Shown: positions 1-10,004, counted from the stretch's first letter. The stretch: DNA of 64,000 nt from Emticicia sp043780375 (GCF_043780375.1 NZ_JAYWCU010000006.1:1-64000), one strand, 5' to 3'. Notes: generated from the letters alone by a model not told the origin. Translations and numbers: made by a program.

Positions 1-73
1 ACCGTAGCGGTGCTATGCTTTCAAAATTTCCTCAATTTTCGCTTGAAAATCTACTATTTTTCAATCATAAAAC

Positions 74-95
74 ACTTTCGCAAGAAGTCTAATAA
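74..95. repeat. Half copy of a dispersed repeat
   Basis: These 22 bases differ by one base from positions 30646-30667, the right arm of a perfect inverted repeat. Only one arm is visible here, so this looks like a solo half-element. Confidence 0.5.
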
Positions 96-135
96 ATAAT
101 CCTATTTTTGCAAACCTTGAAGATTTTAACTTCGT

Positions 136-172
136 AAAACGCCCATCTATCTCTCAATAAATGGGCGTTTTT
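136..172. terminator. Bidirectional intrinsic terminator
   Basis: An 11-bp stem (AAAACGCCCAT paired with ATGGGCGTTTT) is followed by T residues, with A residues on the other side. It lies just downstream of the minus-strand S9 peptidase. Its loop is almost identical to that of the hairpin at 3781-3817. Confidence 0.75.
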
Positions 173-189
173 CATAAAAACACTATCGA

Positions 190-2598
190 CTATTTACTTT
201 CTTTTACATATTTTCTCAACCATTCATTTTGCTCCCAAAGCATGTGTAGCAAGTTTTCCTTGCCTCGGTAGCCATGTGCTTCGTAAGGTAAAAATACAAA
301 ACGTACTGTTCCACCATGACCTTTGATAGCACTAAACATGCGTTCACTATTGATGGGAAAGGTTCCAGGATTATCGTCAGTATCGCCATGAATCAACAAA
401 AGTGGTGTTTTGATTTTATCAGCGTAACTAAACGGACTCATTTTGTAATACAAATCTGGTGCTTCCCAATAAGTTCTATCTTCAGCTTGAAAACCAAATG
501 GTGTTAAAGTTCGGTTATAAGCACCGCTTCGTGCAATTCCTGCCTTAAAAAGTTTGGTATGACTCAATAAATGGGCAGTCATAAAAGCACCGTAGCTATG
601 TCCGCCAGCCGCAACTCTGTTTCTATCACCTACGCCCATTCCTGCCAAATGATTGATGGCGGCCTCGGCGTTGAGTGTTAGTTGTTCAATAAAATCATCA
701 TTCGGTTTTGAATCTCCTCCTTTGCTCACAATTGGCATTTCGGCATTGTCAAGTACTGCAAAACCCTGTGTAACGTAGTAAATCGGACTTCCCCACGCAA
801 TAGTTATGAACTTATTCTCGCTTCCACGCACCTGTGCGGCATCAGCGGCATTGTTAAATTCTCTTGGATACGCCCACAAATAAACTGGCAATGCTCCGTC
901 TCGCTCTTTATTATAACCTTTTGGCAAATATAAATCTCCTGTAAGCTCAATACCGTCTTTGCGAGTATATTTCACTTTTTGCTTACTTACACCAACCAAA
1001 CCAGGGTAAGGATTTGTAAATGCCGTTATAGGCATATCGGCTATTTTTAATTTTAAGTTTTTAATATAAAAATTTGGCACATCGGTTTTAGACTCTTTTC
1101 GGGTAATAAACTTTAAATTTTTTGAATCTAAAACATCTACTACGAATTCAAAAGTACCTTCGCTGCATCGCCAAAGTTGTTCGGTTTTCTTGGTATCAAA
1201 ATCAAAAAGGCTCAAAAATGGCAAATCACCTTTAGGAGAAGAACCCGCAGTATTATTCAAGAAAACCTTGTTTCCTTCTACTAAAATAACTTGTTTACCA
1301 TAGTTGTTTTTTGTCATTAAGGGCGTTCCTGGATTACCGTAAGCATCAGTAATATTTCTTTCAAACAGCGTAGATAAGGTTTTGCTACTGCTATTATATC
1401 TACTTACTTTGAAAGTTTGCTTGCCCGTAAGTGCTTCCGAAACCCACGCAAAGTTTTCATTTCCCCAAGTTATTCCACGAAAACGCATCTTTGTTTTGAA
1501 TAATTCTTGCTTTTCAGCCTTGAAAGGTGCAGTTTGAGCATAAACTACATCATGAAATTCCACATTCTTTTTTATCAAGCCACTGTCTAAAGGCATTGCC
1601 CAAACCAAAGTGGCTGCTTCGTCGGCTCTCCATTCAAAGCCTCTTGGAATATTCTGAACATTGTCATTACCTGTTGGTCTTGTTTCGGCACTTGGCAAGT
1701 CTGCAATGTCTTTCATCAATTTTCCACTAATATCTACTATCAAAATCGTAGTTGGAAAGCCACCAGCTGTAACTAAATATGAAAATGGTTTCTTCAAAAT
1801 TTCCAACAAAAAGTATTTTTTATCGGGCGATAAAGTATAAGATTCATAAATGGCAGGTTTGCCAATAGGCGTTTCTACACCTCCACGATTAATGACCATT
1901 TGAGCGATTGACATAAACTCAAAAAGCTGTTCATCATAAGGCGTTTTGATTAAATCTTGGTAGGTTCGTCCAGGTGCAGCTTTTCCAATATTTTGCTGCA
2001 CAGTTGGTCCTTTGGGCGTTATAGGTTTTGCAGGAGCTGCACTCGGAAGACTAACAGCCGTTTTATAAACAATCGCATTGTCATCAAACCAAGTTAAGTC
2101 CGCACCTAACACCACGTTTAATGCTTTTTTATTTACCTTCTTAGCTACTTTTGTTGATACATCAATAAGGTATAAATCAACTCTGCCGTTGGTAGTATTG
2201 GTGAATGCAATTTTCTTTTCATTAGGACTCCATCTTACATTACCTGCCAACATATTGGCTGGCAAACCAATAATTTTAAACTCTTTACCAGTTTTTATAC
2301 TTTTCAGGGTAAAGTTATTGATGAAAGTTTGTCGGCTGGGCGAGAAATTATTCGGGTTTAATCTCAAACCCGCAATTCGAATTTCGGGCTGACCTAACTC
2401 CTCAACCGTAGGGTAGGAATTTCTTTCACTCTGCAACATCCATTCGCCTTGACTGTCGATGCTCACATCGGGCGTGGGTTTTGCCAAAAGTAAATCGGCT
2501 ATTTCTTTGGGTGGGAGTTGATAATTTACGGCATCTTGTGAAAATGAACTAAAATACATGGCAAAGGTTGCCCATAAAAAGATAATTGTCTTATTCAT
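190..2598 (-). CDS. S9 family prolyl oligopeptidase (glutamyl endopeptidase-like)
   Basis: An 802-residue exported serine peptidase. It opens with a signal peptide (MNKTIIFLWATFAMYFSSFSQ), continues with a beta-propeller region, and ends with an alpha/beta-hydrolase domain. The nucleophile lies in GGHSYGAF near residue 667, the acid in HGDTDDN near 737, and the histidine in EAHGY near 774. The family cleaves short peptides, probably in the periplasm. The overall look matches the S9D glutamyl-endopeptidase-like group, but specificity cannot be read from the sequence. It is monocistronic, and a terminator hairpin follows the stop codon. Two further S9 peptidases lie in this window. Confidence 0.9.
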   Translation of the reverse strand: MNKTIIFLWATFAMYFSSFSQDAVNYQLPPKEIADLLLAKPTPDVSIDSQGEWMLQSERNSYPTVEELGQPEIRIAGLRLNPNNFSPSRQTFINNFTLKSIKTGKEFKIIGLPANMLAGNVRWSPNEKKIAFTNTTNGRVDLYLIDVSTKVAKKVNKKALNVVLGADLTWFDDNAIVYKTAVSLPSAAPAKPITPKGPTVQQNIGKAAPGRTYQDLIKTPYDEQLFEFMSIAQMVINRGGVETPIGKPAIYESYTLSPDKKYFLLEILKKPFSYLVTAGGFPTTILIVDISGKLMKDIADLPSAETRPTGNDNVQNIPRGFEWRADEAATLVWAMPLDSGLIKKNVEFHDVVYAQTAPFKAEKQELFKTKMRFRGITWGNENFAWVSEALTGKQTFKVSRYNSSSKTLSTLFERNITDAYGNPGTPLMTKNNYGKQVILVEGNKVFLNNTAGSSPKGDLPFLSLFDFDTKKTEQLWRCSEGTFEFVVDVLDSKNLKFITRKESKTDVPNFYIKNLKLKIADMPITAFTNPYPGLVGVSKQKVKYTRKDGIELTGDLYLPKGYNKERDGALPVYLWAYPREFNNAADAAQVRGSENKFITIAWGSPIYYVTQGFAVLDNAEMPIVSKGGDSKPNDDFIEQLTLNAEAAINHLAGMGVGDRNRVAAGGHSYGAFMTAHLLSHTKLFKAGIARSGAYNRTLTPFGFQAEDRTYWEAPDLYYKMSPFSYADKIKTPLLLIHGDTDDNPGTFPINSERMFSAIKGHGGTVRFVFLPYEAHGYRGKENLLHMLWEQNEWLRKYVKESK

Positions 2599-2858
2599 TG
2601 CAAGTGTTAGTTAGTAAAATTGATGAAGAATGATTTAACAAAGTGAAATTAACGATTAAAAAGCATTTATGATATGTTTTGGCGACTTATACTGTAAAAA
2701 GGTAGACGTTTCAGTAGATTTATCTAATTCTTACCATCAATTTTTATAAAGTTACGTGTTCTTGATAATACCTTTAAAATTAGAACTATCACACTAAAAA
2801 TATTGTTATATATAGTTAGCCAACTTTAGATTTCGCCCATTTTTAGAATTAATCCATC

Positions 2859-3761
2859 ATGCCTTTTACACTCAAACCTATTGTCGCTCGTCAGGCTCTG
2901 ACTTCAACCTACGGCTCAAATATTGCAATCAATCCTTATCAAGGATGTGTTTTTGCTTGCGAATTTTGCTCGGCTATTAAAATGAATTTTTTTACAGGTC
3001 GAACGAAGGAAAAATGGGATAAAACTGGTTGGGGAACTTGGGTAGATTATAAAACTAACTTGGTGGAATTGCTCCACAAAGAAAAAGAGAAAATTAAAAA
3101 ATCAAAGATTTATTTTGGCAATGCTACCGATATTTACATGCCTATCGAACGAAAATTAGGTTTAATTCCTCCAATTTTAGAATTTTTTCTTGAAAATCCA
3201 CCCATCGAATTAGAAGTGCAAACACGTGGTACGGCTCGAGATATTGCCCGAGATATTCCATTATTGCAGGAATTATCAAAAAAAACGAGCGTCTTGGTAA
3301 GTTATTCGATTCATACTGACCGAGAAGATGTTAGAAAGATTTTTGAACCCAAAGCTCCCAGCTTACTGGAAAGAGAACGTGGACTAAGACTTTATAATGA
3401 AGCAGGCATCGAAACTCGACTTTCTTGTATGCCTATTTTACCACTAAATCCTGAAATCTATGCTGAGCGATTTGCTCCGTTCGTAACCAAACGAGTTTGG
3501 ATTGCTACCATGAATCATAAACAATTAACCAAAGACTTATTTCAAAAACATTTTCCAGAGTGGTTAGATGAGTCATTTGTGGAAGCAATGATGCAAAAAA
3601 CTCGTGAAGAGTTTGAGAAGCGAGGCGTTAAATCATTTTATAATTCTATTACGCCCGAAGCCAAAAAAGAACGTTGGGAATGGCGTGAGAAAAAAATAGT
3701 TGAACGTAAACTAAAACCGATTGCTGTAATAACCGATACGAATCAATTAAATCTATTTTAA
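2859..3761 (+). CDS. Radical SAM protein, SPL (spore photoproduct lyase-like) family
   Basis: A 300-residue cytoplasmic radical SAM protein. The cluster motif is CxxxCxxC with Cys30, Cys34 and Cys37 in GCVFACEFCSA, preceded by the NPYQGC segment usual in the SPL/PA0069-like group. This motif binds a 4Fe-4S cluster that cleaves S-adenosylmethionine. The organism is not a spore former, so photoproduct repair in spores is unlikely. Members outside spore formers have unclear roles, possibly DNA repair. It converges on ahcY across a shared terminator and stands alone on its strand. Confidence 0.85.
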   Translation: MPFTLKPIVARQALTSTYGSNIAINPYQGCVFACEFCSAIKMNFFTGRTKEKWDKTGWGTWVDYKTNLVELLHKEKEKIKKSKIYFGNATDIYMPIERKLGLIPPILEFFLENPPIELEVQTRGTARDIARDIPLLQELSKKTSVLVSYSIHTDREDVRKIFEPKAPSLLERERGLRLYNEAGIETRLSCMPILPLNPEIYAERFAPFVTKRVWIATMNHKQLTKDLFQKHFPEWLDESFVEAMMQKTREEFEKRGVKSFYNSITPEAKKERWEWREKKIVERKLKPIAVITDTNQLNLF

Positions 3762-3780
3762 AGATTCTATAAAATATCAT

Positions 3781-3817
3781 AAAAAGCCCATCTATTTCTC
3801 AATAAATGGGCTTTTTT
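3781..3817. terminator. Bidirectional terminator between the radical SAM gene and ahcY
   Basis: The stem AAAAAGCCCAT pairs with ATGGGCTTTTT, leaving a T run on one side and an A run on the other. It serves both convergent genes. The loop CTATTTCTCAATAA differs by one base from the loop of the hairpin at 136-172. Confidence 0.85.
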
Positions 3818-3837
3818 GTATAAAAATCTATTATTTC

Positions 3838-5154
3838 TTAATAACGATACATTTCTGATTTGAATGGTCCTTCAGTCGAAACGCCGATGTAAGCAGCTTG
3901 TTCAGCATCTAATGTTTCTAATTTTGCACCAACGTGAGCCAAGTGGAAAGCGGCTACTTTTTCATCTAATTGCTTAGGAAGTACATAAACTTTTTTCTCA
4001 TATTTGCCAGGATTACCCCACAACTCCAATTGAGCTAAAACTTGGTTTGAGAACGAACATGACATCACGAATGATGGGTGTCCCATGGCACAACCTAAGT
4101 TTACCAAACGTCCTTCAGCTAAGATGATGATTTCTTTACCATCAACTTCATACATATCAACTTGTGGTTTGATTGTAGATTTTGTATGACCATAGTTTTT
4201 GTTCAACCAAGCCATGTCGATTTCGTTGTCGAAGTGACCGATGTTACAAACAATTGCTTTGTCACGCATATTTTTGAAGTGGCGGTCACGAATGATATTT
4301 ACGTTACCAGTAGCCGTTACGAATATATTTGCACGAGTTACCGCTTCATTCATTGTTACAACTTCGTAGCCGTCCATTGCTGCTTGCAAAGCACAAATTG
4401 GGTCGATTTCAGTAACTAATACACGGCAACCAGCTCCACGAAGCGATTCTGCCGAACCCTTTCCTACATCACCATAACCTGCAACGGCAGCAACTTTTCC
4501 TGCCATCATAATATCGGTTGCACGACGGATAGCATCTACCAACGATTCTTTACAACCATATTTATTATCAAATTTCGACTTTGTAACCGAATCGTTCACG
4601 TTGATAGCTGGCAAGAACAACGTGCCATTTTTCATACGCTCATACAAACGGTGAACACCAGTTGTAGTTTCTTCCGACAAGCCTTTGATGCCTTCGATGT
4701 ATTCTGGATACAAATCAAAAACCATATTTGTTAAGTCGCCGCCATCATCCAAAATCATGTTTAATGGATTTTGTTTTTCGCCAAAAAGCAAAGTTTGCTC
4801 AATACACCAGTCGAATTCTTCGGCAGTTTGACCTTTCCAAGCATAAACTTGAATACCAGCAGCAGCAATAGCAGCAGCGGCGTGGTCTTGTGTTGAGAAA
4901 ATATTACAAGAAGACCAAGTTACTTCTGCACCCAACTCTACAAGGGTTTCAATCAAAACCGCAGTCTGAATTGTCATGTGTAAACAACCTGCTACTCTTG
5001 CACCTGCCAATGGTTTTGACGGGCCATATTCAGCACGGATTGCCATTAAACCTGGCATTTCGGCTTCTGCTAATTTAATTTCTTTGCGACCCCAATCGGC
5101 AAGCGTTATGTCTTTTACCTTGAAAGGAATGTAGGTTTTTGTTGCTGTTGACAT
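3838..5154 (-). CDS. ahcY: Adenosylhomocysteinase (S-adenosylhomocysteine hydrolase)
   Basis: A 438-residue cytoplasmic enzyme that reversibly splits S-adenosylhomocysteine into adenosine and homocysteine, relieving product inhibition of methyltransferases. The NAD-binding Rossmann motif AGYGDVGKGSAESLRG sits near residue 225. The substrate-site segments VAGCLHMTIQTAVLIETL and MGHPSFVMSCSFSNQ are present, and the protein ends in the typical KSEMYRY. Length is normal. A TAnnTTTG promoter lies about 65 bases upstream at 5219-5249. Confidence 0.97.
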   Translation of the reverse strand: MSTATKTYIPFKVKDITLADWGRKEIKLAEAEMPGLMAIRAEYGPSKPLAGARVAGCLHMTIQTAVLIETLVELGAEVTWSSCNIFSTQDHAAAAIAAAGIQVYAWKGQTAEEFDWCIEQTLLFGEKQNPLNMILDDGGDLTNMVFDLYPEYIEGIKGLSEETTTGVHRLYERMKNGTLFLPAINVNDSVTKSKFDNKYGCKESLVDAIRRATDIMMAGKVAAVAGYGDVGKGSAESLRGAGCRVLVTEIDPICALQAAMDGYEVVTMNEAVTRANIFVTATGNVNIIRDRHFKNMRDKAIVCNIGHFDNEIDMAWLNKNYGHTKSTIKPQVDMYEVDGKEIIILAEGRLVNLGCAMGHPSFVMSCSFSNQVLAQLELWGNPGKYEKKVYVLPKQLDEKVAAFHLAHVGAKLETLDAEQAAYIGVSTEGPFKSEMYRY

Positions 5155-5218
5155 TATTGATATAAGTTAAATTATCCTTAGAAAATTATATATTTAGTTG
5201 GTTTTTCTAAATAATGAA

Positions 5219-5249
5219 CAAAATTAGGATAATTTATTTGCCAAATCAA
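5219..5249 (-). promoter_or_regulatory. Predicted Bacteroidota-type promoter of ahcY
   Basis: On the minus strand, positions 5226-5219 read TAATTTTG, matching the -7 consensus TAnnTTTG. A TTG at 5249-5247 lies 20 bases upstream, as expected for the -33 element. The implied 5' untranslated region is roughly 55-60 bases. Confidence 0.45.
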
Positions 5250-5325
5250 CTTTTTTTGGATAATTTTTATTTACCAAAATCTTTTACTTTAACAAAAAAT
5301 AATACTGTTGGTGCAGAAGGTTTCT

Positions 5326-5985
5326 TTAGTTTTTCTTCAATTTCATTTTTCCATCTGTCAATACTATCACATCTTTTTTATCTTGTTTTTTATAACCATT
5401 TCCTTCGGGGTCTATGTCTGAATCAAAACCAGTTGCTGATGTAATCACTTTACTTTCAAATTTATCTTTAATTCTGCCCAAACCTCCAAAAACCGTAGCC
5501 GAAGCTTTTTCTTTCCAATAAGAGCCTGTTAGTGTTCCGCTAAATATAACTTCAATAAAACCATCTGTTCCTGCTTTTACCTCTAAAGTTTCATCATTAT
5601 TTTGCGACTCGCCCACATGATATTCCATGCGAGGTTCTTTGGTTTCTTCTACGTATTTAATAGCCGCAATACCTTTATATTTTCCCAAATCTTGAGCTTT
5701 TTTAATATTATCTTTCGTGTCGGGGTTATCGGCATTGACGATTAGATAAGTGCCAGATTCTACAGCCGAGCGACCATAAAAGTCACCAAGCCAAATTCTT
5801 AGCATTTTATCTGGTTTGCTTCCATTTCCTGTAAAATAGGCATAATTGCCAATTTTTATTTGGCGAGGTTGAGTTTTAAACTCCTTACCATCAAGCATAA
5901 CTGTCATAGAATTTTCGTTAGAAAGCTGGCCAAATGAGCTAACAGAAATAATCAGAAAGAAAAAGAATAATTGCAGTGCTTTCAT
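5326..5985 (-). CDS. Exported protein of unknown function
   Basis: 219 residues starting with a clear signal peptide (MKALQLFFFFLIISVSSFGQ). The mature part is rich in beta-type segments, and the phrase MTVMLDGKEFKTQPRQIKIG near the N-terminus resembles small secreted Bacteroidota proteins of unknown role. No catalytic motif is recognised. The C-terminus is lysine-rich. It lies downstream of the DUF2911-type gene on the same strand, but a strong terminator (6079-6114) separates the two, so it is probably transcribed alone. Confidence 0.7.
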   Translation of the reverse strand: MKALQLFFFFLIISVSSFGQLSNENSMTVMLDGKEFKTQPRQIKIGNYAYFTGNGSKPDKMLRIWLGDFYGRSAVESGTYLIVNADNPDTKDNIKKAQDLGKYKGIAAIKYVEETKEPRMEYHVGESQNNDETLEVKAGTDGFIEVIFSGTLTGSYWKEKASATVFGGLGRIKDKFESKVITSATGFDSDIDPEGNGYKKQDKKDVIVLTDGKMKLKKN

Positions 5986-6078
5986 ATTATTGAATATTTA
6001 TGGGTTCATGAATCTTTTATATAAAGTTAAAAAAGTTTTATGAACTGTTCTATGATTATTGGTAGTTTCTCGTAAAAT

Positions 6079-6114
6079 AAAAAGCGTTCCCTCCTTACGA
6101 AGAGAACGCTTTTT
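6079..6114. terminator. Intrinsic terminator after the DUF2911-type gene
   Basis: The 11-bp perfect stem AAAAAGCGTTC/GAACGCTTTTT encloses a 14-base loop. On the minus strand it ends in a T run directly downstream of the gene ending at 6138. Confidence 0.85.
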
Positions 6115-6137
6115 CAATGTTTTTAGAACCATGCTTC

Positions 6138-6965
6138 TTATAAAGTTGCAATCAATTTTTCGTTCAATACAACGTAGTCATCATTTTTGCCTTCTTTTGC
6201 TAATTCAATTCCTTTCAAAGCTGTTGCTTTTGCAGCAACCTTATCGCCCATTTTAGCTTGGATTTTTGCTTTCAAATGTACCATCCAATAAGCTTTTGGT
6301 TGAGCGTCAATTGCTTTGTTTACCCACTCCAATGCCTTTGGTAACTCTTTTCCTACTTCAAAATAATAACTTGCAGCAGCAAAGTAAGGACGATTATCAA
6401 CATTCATTGCTGCGTCAATCGACTTCATAATTTTGCTGTTAATATCTGCTTCTACTGGAATGCTTACAGCGGTATTTTCCCATAAAATTTGGATATTGGC
6501 AGAAGCAGGCAATACATCACCAATCATCATCGTAAACGATTCAATAGCAAATGGCAACGCCATTGTTTTTACTTTGAAACGAGCTACATCTTCTTCAGTT
6601 TTGTAGCCAGTTAAACCACCATTATTTACGCCTTTATTGATAATAATTTCCCATTCGTTAGCATTTGGAATCGAATAAATAGCATACGAACCTGCTTTTA
6701 CTGCTACTCCGCCTACTTTTACATCTTCACCGAATGTTACTTTGGTAGCACCATTGGCACCTGTACGCCATATTTTTCCGAAAGGCACTAAATCTCCAAA
6801 AATCTTGCGACCTTTAGCCAATGGACGAGAATAATTAAGTTCGATTGATGAAAGAGCAAAATCTTGCTTGATGGTTTGGGTTGGACTTGGTGCAGGCATT
6901 TTGATGCCTTGTGCCATTGCTCCCATTGATACAAAGATTGAGAATAGTAAAACGATTTTTTTCAT
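6138..6965 (-). CDS. DUF2911-like exported protein
   Basis: 275 residues if translation begins at the ATG at 6965. An upstream in-frame start at 7037 exists, but only the 6965 start places the signal peptide (MKKIVLLFSIFVSMGAMAQ) at the N-terminus. The first two-thirds match the DUF2911 family pattern: IELNYSRPLAKGRKIFGDLVP, FGKIWRTGANGATKVTF, and a KAGSYAIYSIPN segment. The C-terminal part (about 190-275) looks like helical TPR-type repeats. Function is unknown; these proteins are common in the Bacteroidota periplasm. Confidence 0.85.
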   Translation of the reverse strand: MKKIVLLFSIFVSMGAMAQGIKMPAPSPTQTIKQDFALSSIELNYSRPLAKGRKIFGDLVPFGKIWRTGANGATKVTFGEDVKVGGVAVKAGSYAIYSIPNANEWEIIINKGVNNGGLTGYKTEEDVARFKVKTMALPFAIESFTMMIGDVLPASANIQILWENTAVSIPVEADINSKIMKSIDAAMNVDNRPYFAAASYYFEVGKELPKALEWVNKAIDAQPKAYWMVHLKAKIQAKMGDKVAAKATALKGIELAKEGKNDDYVVLNEKLIATL

Positions 6966-7101
6966 TTGTGTTTGATTGTTTTTGTTTAAAAAAAGATAAC
7001 GTTGAAATAATAGAAATGGTTTGTTGGGGAGATACAAGATTCGAGAATAGAATTTGAAAATATAAATACTACTTTCTCAAATCACGTATTTAAAATCCTC
7101 C

Positions 7102-8226
7102 TTATACCAAACTAATTCGCTTGCCTGTTTGAGCGGCTTCATAAATTGCCATCAAGATTTTCATATCTCTCAATCCTTCTTCACCGCCAATATGTGTAGG
7201 GAATTTTTTGGTTGCGAGAAATTCCTTACAAATTTCTTCCAACATTACAGTTTGATGATGAACAACAGGTAATTTCAAATCTCCTTCATGTGTTTTTCCT
7301 TTTAATGGGCCATACGAATACGCTGGACTTAGCTGAACAAAACCTTTATTTGCCGAAACATAAAGTTGCTCAATATTAGATTTGTAAGAACTAAAGCCAT
7401 TGACCATTGCTCCGCTTGGAAACTGCATTTGCCATGAAACATTTTCTTCTACATCTTTGAAACGCTCGGTGTCAGAAATTGGGCCATATTGTGCAGTTAC
7501 CCAAAGTGGTTCTTCGCCCAAAACATGGCGAGATGCTTGCACACAATAAATGCCAACGTCCATCAAAGGTCCACCACCAGCCATTGCTTTTTTCAAACGC
7601 CATTGTGTTGGGTCTCCAATGCTAAAACCAAAATTTGTTTGAATAAACCTTACATCACCAAATACTTTTTTCTGTCCAATTCGCATAATTTCTTGCGTAA
7701 ATGGCTCAAAATGAAGACGATAACCAATGCCCAATTGCACGCCAGCATCTTGACAAGCCTTTATCATTACTTTACAATCTTCTACTGAAGTTGCCATTGG
7801 TTTTTCGCACATTACATGTTTTCCTGCTTTTGCTGCACGCACCACAAATTCGCGGTGCAGCGAATTTGGCGTAACTACATAAACAATATCAATGTCTTTG
7901 TTATTGACTATTTCGTCAAAGTTTTGATAATTATAGACATTTTTTGCAGGAAGGTTGTACTTTTTCGCCCATTCTTCTGCTTTGGCTGGTGTACCAGTAA
8001 CGATTCCTGCCAAATAGCAATTTTTAGCATTTTCTAAACCAACCGCCAATTGATTTTTTGCGTAACTACCTAAGCCAACGAGAGCGACTCCGAGTTTTTT
8101 TTCGTCTTTTTGAAGCTTAGTTTCTTGAATCGCCATGACTGAAGGCACAGCAAAAGCAGCTGTAGTAGTGCCAAGTCCGACACCGAGATTTTGTAAAAAA
8201 GACCTACGAGATTGATTTTCAGACAT
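7102..8226 (-). CDS. Gfo/Idh/MocA family oxidoreductase with Tat-like leader
   Basis: 374 residues. The N-terminus has a twin-arginine leader (SRRSFLQNLGVG) followed by a Rossmann fold (GVALVGLGSYAKNQL near residue 46). The dinucleotide/substrate motif CEKPMATSVEDC is near residue 140, and a C-terminal Gfo-type beta-sheet domain follows. The family oxidises or reduces sugars and their derivatives with tightly bound NAD(P). The leader suggests periplasmic action like glucose-fructose oxidoreductase, but the substrate is unknown. It is divergent from the S41 protease, with 110 bases between them. Confidence 0.88.
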   Translation of the reverse strand: MSENQSRRSFLQNLGVGLGTTTAAFAVPSVMAIQETKLQKDEKKLGVALVGLGSYAKNQLAVGLENAKNCYLAGIVTGTPAKAEEWAKKYNLPAKNVYNYQNFDEIVNNKDIDIVYVVTPNSLHREFVVRAAKAGKHVMCEKPMATSVEDCKVMIKACQDAGVQLGIGYRLHFEPFTQEIMRIGQKKVFGDVRFIQTNFGFSIGDPTQWRLKKAMAGGGPLMDVGIYCVQASRHVLGEEPLWVTAQYGPISDTERFKDVEENVSWQMQFPSGAMVNGFSSYKSNIEQLYVSANKGFVQLSPAYSYGPLKGKTHEGDLKLPVVHHQTVMLEEICKEFLATKKFPTHIGGEEGLRDMKILMAIYEAAQTGKRISLV

Positions 8227-8336
8227 TTTTTTAGTAAATAGGGTTAAAATAGAATATTTATGTAATCTTGTGTAATTTATTAAGCCAAGAAACTGTTTCT
8301 AAAAGTACGAACTAATTATCAAATCAAAAGTAAAAA

Positions 8337-10004
8337 GTGGAAGAAAAAAAAATATTCAATAGTAAGACAACTATTCGTACGCCCATAATCGTAGCTACGA
8401 CACTCGTTGTGGGCATGTTGATTGGTGCTACTTTTTTTGGTGGACGCAGTGCAGGAAATGATGTTTCTCGTAGTTCGACCAAATTCAGAGAAATTTTAAC
8501 ATACATAAATCGAAGCTATGTTGATAGTGTCAATACCGATTCGTTGGTTGATTATTCTATCACGAAAATGCTCGAAAAACTCGACCCACATACTTACTAT
8601 TTTCCGCCACAAGAAGCTGAAATAGCTCGTTCGCAACTCGAAAGTGGTTTCGATGGAATTGGAATTGAGTTTAATGTCTTCAATGATACCGTTTATGTGG
8701 TTACTCCCTTAGCTGGTGGGCCTTCCGAAAGTGTCGGAATTCAGAGTGGCGATGCCATTATTAAGGCAAATAGTAAAAACTTGACAGGAAAAGATGCCAA
8801 TAGTACAAATATTTTTTCAAATCTTCGAGGAAAGCGTGGTTCAGAAGTAAAACTCGAAATCAAACGCCGAAGCTTTAAAGATTTGTTGAAATTTACTGTT
8901 ATACGCAATAAAATTCCCCAGTACTCAATCGATGCGGCCTACATGATGGAAGATAAAAAAACGGCTTATCTCAAAATCAATCGTTTTACTGAAACCACTT
9001 ATGACGAATTCAAACAACATCTTTCTTCTTTGCAAAAGCAAGGCATGAAACAATTATTGCTCGATTTGCGTGGAAACCCTGGCGGCTATATGGACAGAGC
9101 TACCGATATTGTTGATGAGTTGGTGGGCGGTAAAGGTGTTATTGTTTATACCGATGGAAAAGATAGCCGAAATAACAGAAAAACGTATGCCGAAAAAGAT
9201 GGAATGTTTGAAAAAGGCTCAGTTATAGTTTTGGTTGATGAAGGCAGTGCATCTGCCTCAGAAATTGTTTCGGGAGCTTTGCAAGATTATGACCGTGCAT
9301 TAATTGTAGGTCGTCGAACTTTTGGAAAAGGTTTAGTTCAACAGCCAATTCAACTTTCTGATGGCTCAGAATTACGTCTGACGATTTCTCGATATTATAT
9401 TCCAAGTGGGCGAAGTATTCAGAAACCTTATTCGAAAGGGCATTTGGAAAATTATGAACATGAACTTGAAGACCGTAGCAAATCGGGAGAGTATTTTATA
9501 GCAGATAGTATAAAAAACAATCCTAAAATGCGATTCAAAACTAATGGAGGAAGGGTCGTTTATGGCGGCGGCGGCGTTACTCCCGATATATTTGTACCGA
9601 GAGATACAAGTCATATTACCAGATACTTGTTGGAATTATATGGCAAGAATGTTTTGCGTGAATATGCCTTAAATTATGCAAATGATAATAGAAAAACATT
9701 AGAAAAACAAGCCTTTAATAGCTTTTTCAAGAATTTTGAAGTAACAGAGCAAATGCTTGAAAGTGTAAAAAAACTGGCAAATAGCTCTGAAATCAAATTT
9801 ATTGCTGCTGATTATGGTCTCTCAAAAGATTTTATCAAATTACAGATAAAAGCTACGATTGCTCGTCATATTTGGCAACGAAATGTGAAAAATGGCTTGA
9901 ACAATGAATTTTACCAAATCATTTATGGTAAAGACCCAATTGTTGAAACAGCAATGGGACAATTTGACAAAGCTGAAAAATTGGAGAGAGAAAAGAGGCT
10001 TTAA
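8337..10004 (+). CDS. S41 family C-terminal processing peptidase
   Basis: 555 residues starting at GTG. The next in-frame ATG lies inside the membrane anchor (about residues 16-35), so the GTG start is preferred. A PDZ domain (about 95-175, with GGPSESVGIQSGDAI) precedes the S41 catalytic domain. The nucleophile serine sits in VDEGSASASEIVSGAL and the general-base lysine in GRRTFGKGLVQ. Enzymes of this CtpA type trim envelope proteins from the periplasmic side of the inner membrane. A C-terminal helical region of about 150 residues follows. A terminator hairpin overlaps the stop codon. Confidence 0.92.
   Translation: MEEKKIFNSKTTIRTPIIVATTLVVGMLIGATFFGGRSAGNDVSRSSTKFREILTYINRSYVDSVNTDSLVDYSITKMLEKLDPHTYYFPPQEAEIARSQLESGFDGIGIEFNVFNDTVYVVTPLAGGPSESVGIQSGDAIIKANSKNLTGKDANSTNIFSNLRGKRGSEVKLEIKRRSFKDLLKFTVIRNKIPQYSIDAAYMMEDKKTAYLKINRFTETTYDEFKQHLSSLQKQGMKQLLLDLRGNPGGYMDRATDIVDELVGGKGVIVYTDGKDSRNNRKTYAEKDGMFEKGSVIVLVDEGSASASEIVSGALQDYDRALIVGRRTFGKGLVQQPIQLSDGSELRLTISRYYIPSGRSIQKPYSKGHLENYEHELEDRSKSGEYFIADSIKNNPKMRFKTNGGRVVYGGGGVTPDIFVPRDTSHITRYLLELYGKNVLREYALNYANDNRKTLEKQAFNSFFKNFEVTEQMLESVKKLANSSEIKFIAADYGLSKDFIKLQIKATIARHIWQRNVKNGLNNEFYQIIYGKDPIVETAMGQFDKAEKLEREKRL

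Noticed and set aside
5214..5444. Small plus-strand frame between ahcY and the exported protein
   Set aside because: It overlaps the predicted ahcY promoter and the end of a real gene, and its product looks random.
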